64,000 nucleotides of DNA from Hungatella sp. UBA5385 (GCA_002409995.1 DHOR01000030.1:62001-126000); one strand, 5' to 3'; shown: positions 8,198-16,513, numbered from the stretch's first letter. Notes: generated by a model from the letters alone, not told the origin. Translations and numbers: made by a program.

Positions 8198-8379
8198 CCA
8201 GCCAGTCAAGGGATGAGTAGTATTTTGCTATCGCAAAATCTCCACTCTTAAACCCTTGACTAGCTGGATTTTTGCCGTGTGACGGCTCAGAACCTCTGTC
8301 ACAGGTTGAGTGGGGGGAGTTCCAGAGGGGGAAAGCCTTTGGACACCTTGCGGGACTTCGGGCCAAGTTGGCCCGAAGT
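8198..8379. repeat. Cluster of perfect hairpins in accessory spacer
   Basis: Three inverted repeats follow the AraC gene. CCAGCCAGTCAAGGG at 8198-8212 pairs with 8253-8267, and encloses a small hairpin ATTTTGC-TATC-GCAAAAT (8222-8239). Further on ACTTCGGGCCAA pairs with TTGGCCCGAAGT (8355-8379). The G-rich stretch 8306-8340 between them resembles non-coding ends of clostridial mobile elements. It may be an oriT or element end, but no nic site was identified. Confidence 0.5.
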
Positions 8380-8388
8380 GGAATTGAA

Positions 8389-8417
8389 TTGTGAAGTCAA
8401 GGAAAATACTATATAAT
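8389..8417 (+). promoter_or_regulatory. Promoter of the broken kinase-like gene
   Basis: TTGTGA at 8389-8394 and TATAAT at 8412-8417 with a 17-bp spacer form a good sigma-A promoter, about 30 bases before the first codon of the kinase-like pseudogene. Confidence 0.6.
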
Positions 8418-8448
8418 TAGGCATGAAGTAGAAACAAACCGGAATTTT

Positions 8449-8757
8449 GTGAGGATTGAAAATGAAAATATTTTTTTGATTGGCGGTACAATGGGAGTAG
8501 GAAAAACAGCTACTTGCCAAATTATAAAGAAAAAATTGAACAACAGCGTTTTTCTTGATGGAGATTGATGCTGGGATATGCACCCATTTCAAGTTACCAA
8601 AGAAACAAAGCGAATGGTTATGGAGAACATCTGCTTTCTTTTGAATAATTATATCAAATGCTCTGCTTATGAAAATATTGTGTTTTGCTGGGTTATGCAT
8701 GAGCAAAGCATTATCGACGATATTCTTTCACATCTGAATACTGCTAATGCCGTGTTC
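8449..8757 (+). pseudogene. P-loop nucleotide-kinase-like ATPase, nonsense and truncated
   Basis: Translation from GTG at 8449 gives IFLIGGTMGVGKTATCQ, a P-loop (GGTMGVGKT) typical of small AAA/zeta-toxin-like or nucleoside kinases, followed by VFLDGD, CWDMHPFQVT and NICFLLNNYI..FCWVMHEQSIIDDIL. An in-frame TGA at 8566-8568 sits where the flanking sequence (DGD-x-CWDMHP) suggests a Trp, so a single TGG to TGA change is likely. Homology stops near 8757, about 100 residues in; relatives are nearly twice that long. It therefore carries both a nonsense mutation and a 3' loss, while its promoter remains. Confidence 0.7.
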
Positions 8758-8760
8758 ATC

Positions 8761-8835
8761 TTATATCCTTACTTTGCGATAAAAATAAGCATCTATATCA
8801 TTCCTATTCTCAACAACAAATTCAACTTCAGCCAT
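8761..8835 (-). pseudogene. Possible 5' gene fragment, 24 aa
   Basis: On the minus strand an ATG at 8835 follows an excellent ribosome site (GGGAGGGGAG) and opens MAEVEFVVENRNDIDAYF, then stops at 8761 just where the kinase-like homology on the other strand ends. This looks like the first codons of a gene cut at the same deletion point. Too short to identify. Confidence 0.3.
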
Positions 8836-8934
8836 AATCTCCCCTCCCAATCCATCATACCTCCATCAGCTCCATGTAGCACAAACTCATTCCCAAATCA
8901 CACCCATCCCAGCGGCCGGAATCAAGTTCTGGCT

Positions 8935-9176
8935 GGAAAAAAGGAATGGACCTCAGGTTCTGTGATTTGTGCAGGGTGTCGACAGGAGTTAGGAAGAAGG
9001 CCCGTGGATTTGGTGGAGCAAGTCTGATTTCCGAATCAGACTTGCAGGCGACCGAACTGAGTTTTTACCAAAAAACTCAGTGAGTAGAGCCGGTGCCACA
9101 AAATCCATGGGTATTCTTCCTTACGCCTGTCCCACCCGAAACCATGAGCAGAATCTGAGGTCCATTCCTTTTTTCC
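8935..9176 (-). repeat. 241-bp structured palindromic repeat, copy 2
   Basis: Second copy, opposite in orientation to the one at 3760-4000. Outer arms 8935-8962 and 9149-9176 are complementary at 27 of 28 positions; conserved inner parts are the hairpins with GCAAGTCTGATT and ACTGAGTTTTT arms, the GTTTCGGGTGGGACAGG block and the CCTGTCGACACCC block. It starts 11 bases after the stop of the minus-strand MFS gene and reads in the sense direction of that gene, as copy 1 does for ychF. Frames such as 9080-9328 (+) are shadows of this repeat. Confidence 0.9.
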
Positions 9177-9187
9177 CTCCAACCCCT

Positions 9188-10456
9188 TCACCCCGCCGCA
9201 TCCGCAAACGATGGTTCCTGAAACTTAGCGACTACAAAAAACATGATAACATAGAGCACAATATTGAAGGCAAATGGATACCTCCGGTCAACACTGGACA
9301 TCAAACCAGCCAGATACCCAAAAGGTGATGCCAGCAAAATCGTGATCATGGTCAGAAGGCTGACAATTCGGGCACGCTCCTTAGGGTTGACGCTGAGACT
9401 CAGCATCGCCTCTTTACGTGGCATGAAAAGCCCAAAAGCAACCGCCTCCAAAAGAGTGTAAATCACAACTCCCCCAATCTGGCTGGGCGGTTGGAATATG
9501 ATCAGCAGCTGACCTGCTATGTAGATTAATAAACCGATTGCCATGGGAACCTTCATTCGCAGACTGTCAAGCAGATTCTGGATCGCAAACAGGAATAACA
9601 GCATTACAAGTGCACGAAGAATAGGAAAATAAGCAAGGTATTGTTCGGAAATCTTTAAGTTCTGATTGATGTATAAGGACATAAAGTTTGTGTTGATCAG
9701 ATTTGTGATCTGGGACAATACCATCACTCCCAGAGTCAGCAGTGTGCTGCGGCTCTTTGTAATAAGAGGCAGGACGTGTTTGTATTCACGGATCATGCTG
9801 CTGATGGGGACTGAACGGGATTCTGCCATTCTTTGTTTTCCCTGCTTTGTTTCTTTGGTATATTTTACAGTGATATATACTTTAAACAGCATTGAGACTG
9901 CAAACAGGAAATATAGAGCACGGACTACAGGAACCATAGTATAACGTCTGATCAGCGCGCCGGATATTGGGGCGAAAAATACGGCCAGAAGTCCGGCAAT
10001 GGTTACCCAGGTGTGGATGCCTACTATGTCTTTTTGCTCTGCATCTTCTACCAGAAGGCAATACCATGCTGTCTGGTTGACCTGCTCAAAGCAGTTGAGA
10101 AGCATGGCTATAAGGAAAAAATAAAAGTTCTGGGATATTGCCCATACAAAACAGGCAAGAGACCATCCGATAAAATCTCCAATGTTGGTGGTAAGGCGGC
10201 GCCCCAGCTTATCTGTGAACAATCCTCCTGCAAAGGAGAAGAATACCTGAGCAATCATGGCAATGGATAATAGAAGGCCGATCTGACGGTCTCCTACTCC
10301 CAGAGCATACATATAGACTGTGGTAAATGGGGCTATGAGATTAAAAGGGATTCCCCAGAGAGGCTCGATTAGGATGCAGACCTTGGGGTTGCCTTTCAGT
10401 TGTATTAAAAGTTCTATTAATGGGTGTTTCCTGAATAAATGGGAAATCTTTGACAT
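9188..10456 (-). CDS. MFS transporter
   Basis: A 422-residue membrane protein with about 12 hydrophobic segments. The loop GGLFTDKLGRRLTTNIGD is the MFS motif between TM2 and TM3; the two halves are joined by a charged linker around residues 205-225 (KYTKETKQGKQRMAESRS). The start is taken at the ATG at 10456 because GCGGAGG lies 8 bases upstream and overlaps the earlier ATG codon. Substrate unknown; sequence feel is of the efflux or sugar-type MFS group found alone in Clostridia. No operon partner. The 241-bp repeat follows its stop and may terminate it. Confidence 0.9.
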   Translation of the reverse strand: MSKISHLFRKHPLIELLIQLKGNPKVCILIEPLWGIPFNLIAPFTTVYMYALGVGDRQIGLLLSIAMIAQVFFSFAGGLFTDKLGRRLTTNIGDFIGWSLACFVWAISQNFYFFLIAMLLNCFEQVNQTAWYCLLVEDAEQKDIVGIHTWVTIAGLLAVFFAPISGALIRRYTMVPVVRALYFLFAVSMLFKVYITVKYTKETKQGKQRMAESRSVPISSMIREYKHVLPLITKSRSTLLTLGVMVLSQITNLINTNFMSLYINQNLKISEQYLAYFPILRALVMLLFLFAIQNLLDSLRMKVPMAIGLLIYIAGQLLIIFQPPSQIGGVVIYTLLEAVAFGLFMPRKEAMLSLSVNPKERARIVSLLTMITILLASPFGYLAGLMSSVDRRYPFAFNIVLYVIMFFVVAKFQEPSFADAAG

Positions 10457-10672
10457 AGTTAACCTCCGCATAAGTTTAGATATTTTAGTTTATAACAAAT
10501 AGTGTGCAATGTGGGGATTATAAATGCACCATTATCCAGTATACCGTCTTTCTTTCCCAATTTCCAGATTGTTTTAATTTAAATGTCAACTTTTTCACTT
10601 TTCGTTAATTTTCAAATTAAATGCAACCCCTTACAGCATCCCATTCCACAACGATTCTCCCATATACTAAAA

Positions 10673-10700
10673 AGATCCCGGGAACCAGGTTCCCAGGATC
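10673..10700 (-). terminator. Terminator of ptsH
   Basis: On the minus strand GATCCTGGGAAC-CTGG-TTCCCGGGATC is followed by TTTTTAG, 36 bases after the HPr stop codon. Confidence 0.85.
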
Positions 10701-10735
10701 ATCTCATCCATATTAATTGTAGATAAAGAAACTAA

Positions 10736-11002
10736 TTACATCTCACCAAGTCCGCTTTCAATGGCTTCACTCATGGTCTTCATAGCCTCTTCTTCGTCTT
10801 CGCCATCACAGATTAAGTTAATCTCTGTTCCGCACTTAATTCCTGCAGCCATAACGTTTAATACGCTCTTAGCCACAATTCTCTTCTCCCCACACTCAAT
10901 GATGATCTCACTTTTGAACTTCATAGCTGTCTGAGAGAGAACTCCCGCTGGTCTTAAATGTAGTCCTGATGGATTTACTACAGTCAGTGTCTTACTTAAC
11001 AT
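10736..11002 (-). CDS. ptsH: HPr phosphocarrier protein
   Basis: An 88-residue HPr. In the sugar phosphotransferase system it passes phosphate from enzyme I to EIIA proteins. The active His is residue 15 (GLHLRPAGV), and Ser46 lies in KSVLNVM, the site that HPr kinase/phosphorylase modifies for carbon catabolite control. The usual GVM next to Ser46 is NVM here. Length and layout are normal. AAGGAG lies before the ATG. It is a single-gene unit, with its own terminator, away from ptsI, as is common in Lachnospiraceae. A Crh-like purely regulatory role is excluded by His15. Confidence 0.93.
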   Translation of the reverse strand: MLSKTLTVVNPSGLHLRPAGVLSQTAMKFKSEIIIECGEKRIVAKSVLNVMAAGIKCGTEINLICDGEDEEEAMKTMSEAIESGLGEM

Positions 11003-11138
11003 AGCACTATCTCCTTATCCTCTTAATTTATTATACTCCCTGTCGATCCTGTTAATCAGGTGATAGGGCTTCCCTATTGTTAATTTTATTACACTTAGCA
11101 TTTTGTGTCAAGACAAACCCGTCTCTCTTCACTTAATT

Positions 11139-11771
11139 TTAATCTTCTGAGGCTTCCTCTCCCTCTCTTTGGGAGTAAACACAGCCACAATAATTCTGTC
11201 TGTATAGATTGTGTTCCTCTGATAATTCGATGGAACGCTTGAAACCATTCTTCTTTTTAAAATCTGATGGAAGATAAGCTACATGATATTCCTTAGCAAG
11301 CTTCTCTCCAATTTCATTCAGCTTATCAGCATTTTTTATTGGGCTGATAGAGAGCGTTGTTGTGAAATAATCAAATCTTCCGGCTGCTGCAATCTTAACA
11401 GCCTCCTGAAGCCGAAGCTGATAGCATTTAAAGCAGCGTTCTCCACCCTCTGGCTCATCTTCAAGCCCACTTACAATGCGGTAAAACTCATCAGGCTCAT
11501 AAGCCCCTGTCTGCAGAGTAATAGGGTGGACAGGCTTTAACTCATTAATAAGCCTCTCCTGCTCTTTAGCACGTCTTAAATATTCCTGAGGCGGATAAAT
11601 ATTAGGGTTGTAAAAATACACTTCGATCTCAAAGTATTGGGATAAATACTCCAGCACATAACTGCTGCATGGTGCACAGCAGCTGTGAAGCAAAAGCCTG
11701 GGCACACGTTTCTGTTCTGTCAGTTCCTCAATCAGTTTATCCAGTTCCTTCTGATAATTTCTCTGGTTCAT
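11139..11771 (-). CDS. queH: Epoxyqueuosine reductase QueH
   Basis: Last step of queuosine synthesis: reduction of epoxyqueuosine to queuosine in tRNA. QueH is the non-cobalamin alternative to QueG (old name DUF208). At 210 residues it shows the paired cysteines LLHSCCAPCSSY near residue 28, then FYNPNIYPPQEYLRR, GGERCFKCYQLRL with the second Cys pair and NYCGCVYSQ at the end: these Cys sets hold the Fe-S and metal centres. A strong GGAGG site precedes the ATG. No other queuosine genes are nearby. Confidence 0.93.
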   Translation of the reverse strand: MNQRNYQKELDKLIEELTEQKRVPRLLLHSCCAPCSSYVLEYLSQYFEIEVYFYNPNIYPPQEYLRRAKEQERLINELKPVHPITLQTGAYEPDEFYRIVSGLEDEPEGGERCFKCYQLRLQEAVKIAAAGRFDYFTTTLSISPIKNADKLNEIGEKLAKEYHVAYLPSDFKKKNGFKRSIELSEEHNLYRQNYCGCVYSQREGEEASED

Positions 11772-11816
11772 AACTGTTTCTCCTCCTGTGTATATAAAGC
11801 CAAACAGACGTGGATG

Positions 11817-11906
11817 CGAAAAAATCCCCCTCCTATGTGTTCAGAGGAACCGCATCTGCCATGCATGTCTTACCTTTCCGTTGAACGCATCTTTAGGGGA
11901 TTTTCC
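11817..11906 (-). terminator. Long hairpin terminator after sigA
   Basis: A ~90-base imperfect hairpin between sigA and queH. AATCCCC (11823-11829) pairs with GGGGATT (11896-11902), ATGTGTTCA with TTGAACGCAT, and GGAA with TTCC, closing on a GCATGCAT-containing loop. On the minus strand it ends in GGGGGATTTTTT, so it should end the sigA transcript. It is longer than a usual terminator and may be a small structured RNA. Confidence 0.65.
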
Positions 11907-11940
11907 TAAATCACTCCGCCAAACAAATGTGAAGGGTTGA

Positions 11941-13080
11941 TTACAGGAAATCTCTGATCCGTTTGCTTCGGACAGGGTTCCTTAATTTTCTTAACGCCTT
12001 CGCTTCTATCTGCCTGATTCTCTCACGAGTTACATTAAACTCTTTCCCTACCTCTTCCAGAGTGCGGGGATGACCATCTTCCAGACCAAAGCGCAGCACG
12101 ATTACCTGACGTTCCCGTTCCTTTAAATCACCGAGAAGCGCATCAATATGCTCTCTCAGCATAACAGACTCCACATTTCCTTCCGGAGTTAACACATTGT
12201 TATCTGCTACAAAATCACCTAAGTTGGAATCATCTTCCTCACCAATAGGAGTCTCAAGAGAAGCAGGTTCTCTGGCAATCTGCATGATTTCCATTACCTT
12301 ATCCTCTGTCATGTCAAGAGCTTCCGCAAGTTCTGCTACAGAAGGCTCATAACCAAGCTCTAAGGTGAGTTTTCTCTGCATCTTGGACATCTTATTAATA
12401 GTTTCAACCATATGCACAGGAACACGGATGGTTCTTGCCTGATCAGCCAGAGCTCTTGTTACAGACTGACGAATCCACCAGGTAGCATATGTACTTAGCT
12501 TATACCCTTTTGTATAATCAAACTTCTCAACGCCCTTAATCAAGCCTAAATTACCTTCCTGAACCAAGTCAAGAAAGCTCATTCCACGGCCTGTATAACG
12601 TTTTGCAATGCTGACAACAAGTCTTAAGTTTGCTTCAATAAGACGATCTTTGGCACTGTCGTCACCATCTGCCTTTCTCTTGGCAAGAGACAGCTCTTCC
12701 TCTGCGCTTAAAAGAGGTACTGTACCAATTTCCTTCAGATACATGCGGACAGGGTCCTCTGTGCCGATTCCATCCAGAAGATCAATAGCATCAATATCGA
12801 TATCCTCTTCTGTTTCTTCCTTAAATTCATCGTCATCATCAATCAGCAAAGTATCATCTGAAGACAAAAGCGCATCCTCTGTTAACTGCGAATCATCAAT
12901 AGCCTGAGTTACTTCAATTCCACAATTTTCCAAATAGGAATAGATCTGATCCATTTGCTCTGTGGTCAGTTCATTGCCCTTAAAAAAGTTGTTAATCTCA
13001 GTTACATCCAGAGCATTGTTTTTTGTCTTTCCAAGTTCGACAAGCTTTCCCAGCTTCTCTAAAAAATTATCTTTTTCCAC
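11941..13080 (-). CDS. rpoD: Primary sigma factor RpoD/SigA
   Basis: Directs RNA polymerase to housekeeping promoters. At 379 residues it has region 1.1 (~1-60), a very acidic stretch (~65-95), region 1.2 (DPVRMYLKEIGTVPLLSAEEE), region 2 with GRGMSFLDLVQEGNLGLIKGVEKFDYTKGYKLSTYATWWIRQSV, region 3, and region 4 with VLRFGLEDGHPRTLEEVGKEFNVTRERIRQIE. This is the group 1 pattern, of normal Firmicute length. The first codon is GTG with AAAGGAC upstream. In many Firmicutes dnaG precedes it; here the lipid kinase gene does, so dnaG has moved away. The long hairpin at 11817-11906 follows. Confidence 0.97.
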   Translation of the reverse strand: MEKDNFLEKLGKLVELGKTKNNALDVTEINNFFKGNELTTEQMDQIYSYLENCGIEVTQAIDDSQLTEDALLSSDDTLLIDDDDEFKEETEEDIDIDAIDLLDGIGTEDPVRMYLKEIGTVPLLSAEEELSLAKRKADGDDSAKDRLIEANLRLVVSIAKRYTGRGMSFLDLVQEGNLGLIKGVEKFDYTKGYKLSTYATWWIRQSVTRALADQARTIRVPVHMVETINKMSKMQRKLTLELGYEPSVAELAEALDMTEDKVMEIMQIAREPASLETPIGEEDDSNLGDFVADNNVLTPEGNVESVMLREHIDALLGDLKERERQVIVLRFGLEDGHPRTLEEVGKEFNVTRERIRQIEAKALRKLRNPVRSKRIRDFL

Positions 13081-13185
13081 TTAATAACGTCCTTTCGCTA
13101 AGAAGTATATCTAAAAGCCTACACAACTTTTCATTATATACTACCGGGATACATATTTCAACATAATTCTACCGAAAAAGCAGTT

Positions 13186-14088
13186 TTACTGCCTTTTGGA
13201 AAGATTTCGCATGATCTGAATCTGTTTTTGCATATTACATATGTCAACCTCAGTCTGTGTTCCGCCATACTCTCCATCTAATACCCATCTGATGGGTTCA
13301 TCTGAAATCATTTTTAAAGATCTTGTCCTGAATTTGTGAACATATTCATTGGGTTCCTCTTTTAAAAACATGTAATTCACAATGTTACTGAGATCAAGCG
13401 GTGTTTTAGGGGTCCTGATTAAAAGGACTTCAAACTCACCGTCATCTAATGCCACGTCCTGAGTAACCAGCCCTTTAAAACCGCCAACACTGATGGTATT
13501 AGTCACCATTCCGAATATAAATTCACCTTCCAGGGAAATCTCTTCACTTTCCACACGCATATGGTAGGATTTTATAGAAGTCAGGCTTTTTACACCTTCC
13601 AGCATATAAGCCTGATGACCAAGCATATTTTTCCTATCCTGAGAAGTCATATAGGCAACTTCCGTAAATGCTCCAAATGCAGCGATATAAACAAAGTACC
13701 GATCTTTACAGAAACAGCCGATATCAATAGGGAAGGGTTCTCCTTCCACTACTGCTCTGGCTGAAGCCAGCATATTTTTAGGAATTTTTAAACTGGAGGC
13801 AAAATCATTAGTGGAACCGGCAGGAATATATCCTAAATATGGAAGCCGTTCCAACATCATAAGACCGCTTATGGTCTCATTTAGAGTGCCGTCTCCACCA
13901 CTGCAGACTACAATATCTGCATCCTGTCCCAGTTCATAGGCAGCTTTTACTGCGTCCTTTGGTCCCTGAGTTACATGAACCTCTATGCGGTATTCTGCTT
14001 TAGTAAAAATATCCAGAATGTGCATAAGCTGATTTTTAATCTGTGCCTTTCCCGAACGGGGATTAAATATAAACACCATTTTTTTCAT
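13186..14088 (-). CDS. Diacylglycerol/lipid kinase (DagK/YegS family)
   Basis: ATP-dependent kinase for diacylglycerol or a related lipid. The family signatures are FNPRSGKA near the N-terminus, CSGGDGTLNETISGL (~65-80) for nucleotide binding, and GYIPAGSTNDFASSL (~97-111). The C-terminal beta-domain ends around WVLDGEYGGT. About 300 residues, the usual size. The start is taken as the ATG at 14088, preceded by AAGGTG at 6 bases; an in-frame GTG three codons earlier overlaps mutY by 4 bases. It is coupled to mutY and birA upstream. DgkB-like recycling of diacylglycerol is likely but not certain. Confidence 0.92.
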   Translation of the reverse strand: MKKMVFIFNPRSGKAQIKNQLMHILDIFTKAEYRIEVHVTQGPKDAVKAAYELGQDADIVVCSGGDGTLNETISGLMMLERLPYLGYIPAGSTNDFASSLKIPKNMLASARAVVEGEPFPIDIGCFCKDRYFVYIAAFGAFTEVAYMTSQDRKNMLGHQAYMLEGVKSLTSIKSYHMRVESEEISLEGEFIFGMVTNTISVGGFKGLVTQDVALDDGEFEVLLIRTPKTPLDLSNIVNYMFLKEEPNEYVHKFRTRSLKMISDEPIRWVLDGEYGGTQTEVDICNMQKQIQIMRNLSKRQ

Positions 14089-14093
14089 TATAA

Positions 14094-15200
14094 TCACCTT
14101 ATCAACTTTGTATACGCCAGAAATGCTCCTGGTAAAGAATAAGTCTGTTTCAGCTCCTCCGGTGTCACCCAGAGATAATCCGCTTCTGTTACCTGAATTT
14201 CATCATTAAGTGTCACATAATAACCTGTCATATGCCACTCTACATGGCTGAATATATGTTTTGCTTTATCTAAAGGAGTTACATTATTAAGAGGAACATG
14301 GCAGAGTCTGGCAGTCTCCTCCGCAGTCAGATGTCCTTCCACATTGGGAAGCTCATATAGTGAAGCCAATAAACCTGTATCCTTCCTTTTCCGAATTCCA
14401 AACCTGTCCTTCAAAGATAGAATTAATACAGTTTTATTCTCGATCTTCCTCGGTTTTTTCGGTGTCTTAACAGGAATCTCCCCTGTAAGCCCGTCCCTTT
14501 TTGCAATACAGATAGAAGCTAGAGGGCACTGATCACAAAGAGGTGCACCATTGGGCACACAGACAATTGCTCCAATCTCAATCAGCCCCTGGTTATAGGA
14601 GCTGGCATAATCTTTTGGCATAACAGACAAAAGCTGTTGCTCCATATTAGTTTTCACAGACTGCTTTAAGATATCCTCTCTGCTTCCAGTTACTCTGGAA
14701 ATCACCCGAAGCACATTGCCATCTACAGCAGGAACAGGAATTCCATAAGCAATGGATGCAATAGCGCCTGCAGTATAGGAACCAATTCCAGGCAGTTTTT
14801 TCAGTTCCTCATAAGAATCAGGAAGAATACCATCATACTCTTCCATCACCATCTGTGCTGCTTTTTTTAAATTCCTTGCTCTGTTGTAATATCCAAGACC
14901 TTCCCACAGCTTAAGGAGCCTGTCCTCTTCCACCAGAGCCAGCTCCTTCACTCCCGGAAGAGCCGTAATAAAACGATGAAAATATGGTTTCACAGCTTCC
15001 ACACGGGTCTGCTGCAGCATAATTTCCGAAATCCAAACAAAATAAGGCTCCGGATTATCCCGCCATGGCAGGATTCTGGCATGTTGTTCATACCACGCAA
15101 GAAGCGGCCGCTCTATAGCTCTTAAACGTTCAGTCTGGTTAAGAGGCTGCTTCTCAGGCTCCAGAACCTGTAATCTATCGTAAAATGAATTTCTGCTCAT
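14094..15200 (-). CDS. mutY: A/G-specific adenine DNA glycosylase MutY
   Basis: Removes adenine mispaired with 8-oxoguanine. 368 residues. N-terminal catalytic domain: SEIMLQQTRVEAV with the catalytic Glu, helix-hairpin-helix KLPGIGSYTAGAI, and the catalytic Asp in VPAVDGNVLRV. An Fe-S cluster motif C-x7-C-x2-C-x5-C follows (CVPNGAPLCDQCPLASIC), one residue longer in the first gap than in E. coli MutY. The C-terminal NUDIX-like domain (~235-365) recognises 8-oxoG, with HIFSHVEWHM. It starts just 2 bases after birA with a weak ribosome site, so translation is probably coupled. Confidence 0.96.
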   Translation of the reverse strand: MSRNSFYDRLQVLEPEKQPLNQTERLRAIERPLLAWYEQHARILPWRDNPEPYFVWISEIMLQQTRVEAVKPYFHRFITALPGVKELALVEEDRLLKLWEGLGYYNRARNLKKAAQMVMEEYDGILPDSYEELKKLPGIGSYTAGAIASIAYGIPVPAVDGNVLRVISRVTGSREDILKQSVKTNMEQQLLSVMPKDYASSYNQGLIEIGAIVCVPNGAPLCDQCPLASICIAKRDGLTGEIPVKTPKKPRKIENKTVLILSLKDRFGIRKRKDTGLLASLYELPNVEGHLTAEETARLCHVPLNNVTPLDKAKHIFSHVEWHMTGYYVTLNDEIQVTEADYLWVTPEELKQTYSLPGAFLAYTKLIR

Positions 15201-15202
15201 AA

Positions 15203-16180
15203 TTATACATACCCGTAGATACCCCGGACAGAAACCTCTCCGGACACTACCTGTTTTACCTTTCCTTCCGATATCTCAACCAGCAATTCCCCGGTGCGGT
15301 CAATTCCCCTTGCAATTCCTGTATAGGAATCAGCACCTGCCAGAACCTTTACTTCTCTGTTTAAGTTGACCATATGCTTATTATAGACACTGATCAGGGG
15401 TGTTAAATCACCTGCGCTGATAAAAATATTGTAATACTCTTCAAATGCTTTCATAACAGAGGCAATCAGCCGGCTGCGGCTGACTTCACTGCCTGTTTCC
15501 AGACGTATGGAGGTGGCTGTCTCACTTACCTCTTCCGGAAATGAGTTCATATTCACATTAATCCCCATTCCCACCACTATGTAATGGATTCCCTCCAGTT
15601 CAGCACTCATCTCTGTGAGAATTCCGCATATCTTCTTAGAACCTGCCACCAGATCATTGGGCCATTTAATCAAGGTGTCAAGACCTGTTGCTTCTTTAAT
15701 TCCATCGTGGACAGCCAGGGCTGCAACAAGGGTTATTGCTGAAGCTGAAGCAGGCAGCATGTCAGGGCGGAGAATCAAACTCATAAACACACCGGTTCCA
15801 TTAGGAGACTCCCAGGTTCTCCCCCGCCTTCCCCTGCCTGCATTCTGGCAGTCAGCAACAACAAGGCTGCCATGAGGTGCTCCCTCTTCCGCCATTTTCC
15901 TGGCTCTTAAATTAGTGGAATCAATGGTTTCGTGATACTCCACAGGTTTTCCAAAATTGGTTAAAATACTGCTTTCGATCTCTGCTTTATTTAACAGATC
16001 GCCGCTTTCTTGAAGATGATAACCTTTATTCCTGACTGCTTCTATCTGATAACCATCTTCTTCCAGCTGTTTTATAATCTTCCATATAGCAGTCCTTGAT
16101 ACATGAAAACGTTCACTGAGCTCCTGACCGGACAGATAGCCTCCATCTTCCTTCAATAGCCTTAAAATTTCAGATTTCAA
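15203..16180 (-). CDS. birA: Biotin protein ligase / biotin operon repressor BirA
   Basis: Activates biotin to biotinyl-AMP and attaches it to biotin-dependent carboxylases; the N-terminal domain makes it a repressor too. 325 residues: winged helix-turn-helix (~1-65, GQELSERFHVSRTAIWKIIKQLEEDGY), catalytic core with the biotin-loop GRGRRGRTWESPNGTG (~115-130), IKWPNDLV with the catalytic lysine, and GMGINVN; C-terminal SH3-like domain after ~270. The start is TTG at 16180, with GGGGGTGA as ribosome site that overlaps the stop of the preceding gene. Operon with the small membrane protein and argF upstream. Confidence 0.96.
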   Translation of the reverse strand: MKSEILRLLKEDGGYLSGQELSERFHVSRTAIWKIIKQLEEDGYQIEAVRNKGYHLQESGDLLNKAEIESSILTNFGKPVEYHETIDSTNLRARKMAEEGAPHGSLVVADCQNAGRGRRGRTWESPNGTGVFMSLILRPDMLPASASAITLVAALAVHDGIKEATGLDTLIKWPNDLVAGSKKICGILTEMSAELEGIHYIVVGMGINVNMNSFPEEVSETATSIRLETGSEVSRSRLIASVMKAFEEYYNIFISAGDLTPLISVYNKHMVNLNREVKVLAGADSYTGIARGIDRTGELLVEISEGKVKQVVSGEVSVRGIYGYV

Positions 16181-16186
16181 CTTCTA

Positions 16187-16510
16187 TCACCCCCACCAGA
16201 TGCTTATAGCACTGACCACTGTTAAGGCAGCCAAAAGTATTGCAAACAGGAGAGTCACAATCCCTGATATCTTTCGCTTTTTATCCCGTCCACCTACACG
16301 AATCTTATGGATGCCATTGATCAGATTCAGGGCTGCTGCAAGGAAGAATATAATAGGAAATAAAAACATATTCTCCTCTGGATTTAAAAACGAAATAATT
16401 GCAAGTACCACAATTAAGATACCCACTGCTATATGAACGATATCCAGTATCAGTGCACTGCTTCTTGGATTTCGTATGATTGGATTTTTAATTCTCTCCT
16501 GTTTGTGCAT
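16187..16510 (-). CDS. Small membrane protein, four segments
   Basis: A 107-residue membrane protein conserved by recall between argF and birA in Lachnospiraceae, but of unknown function. After a basic N-terminus (HKQERIKNPIIRNPRSSA) there are hydrophobic segments at about 20-42, 50-66 and 82-105, a positively charged loop GGRDKKRKISG, and the end SIWWG. AGGAGAATAGG lies before the ATG; it begins 3 bases after argF and its TGGTGGGGGTGA end carries the ribosome site for birA. Co-expression with both neighbours is therefore almost certain. Confidence 0.8.
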   Translation of the reverse strand: MHKQERIKNPIIRNPRSSALILDIVHIAVGILIVVLAIISFLNPEENMFLFPIIFFLAAALNLINGIHKIRVGGRDKKRKISGIVTLLFAILLAALTVVSAISIWWG

Positions 16511-16513
16511 TTC

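Noticed and set aside
11817..11906. SRP (4.5S) RNA or a known riboswitch
   Set aside because: The SRP core (GGTCAGG...GGAAGCAGC) is missing and no known riboswitch motif could be recognised.
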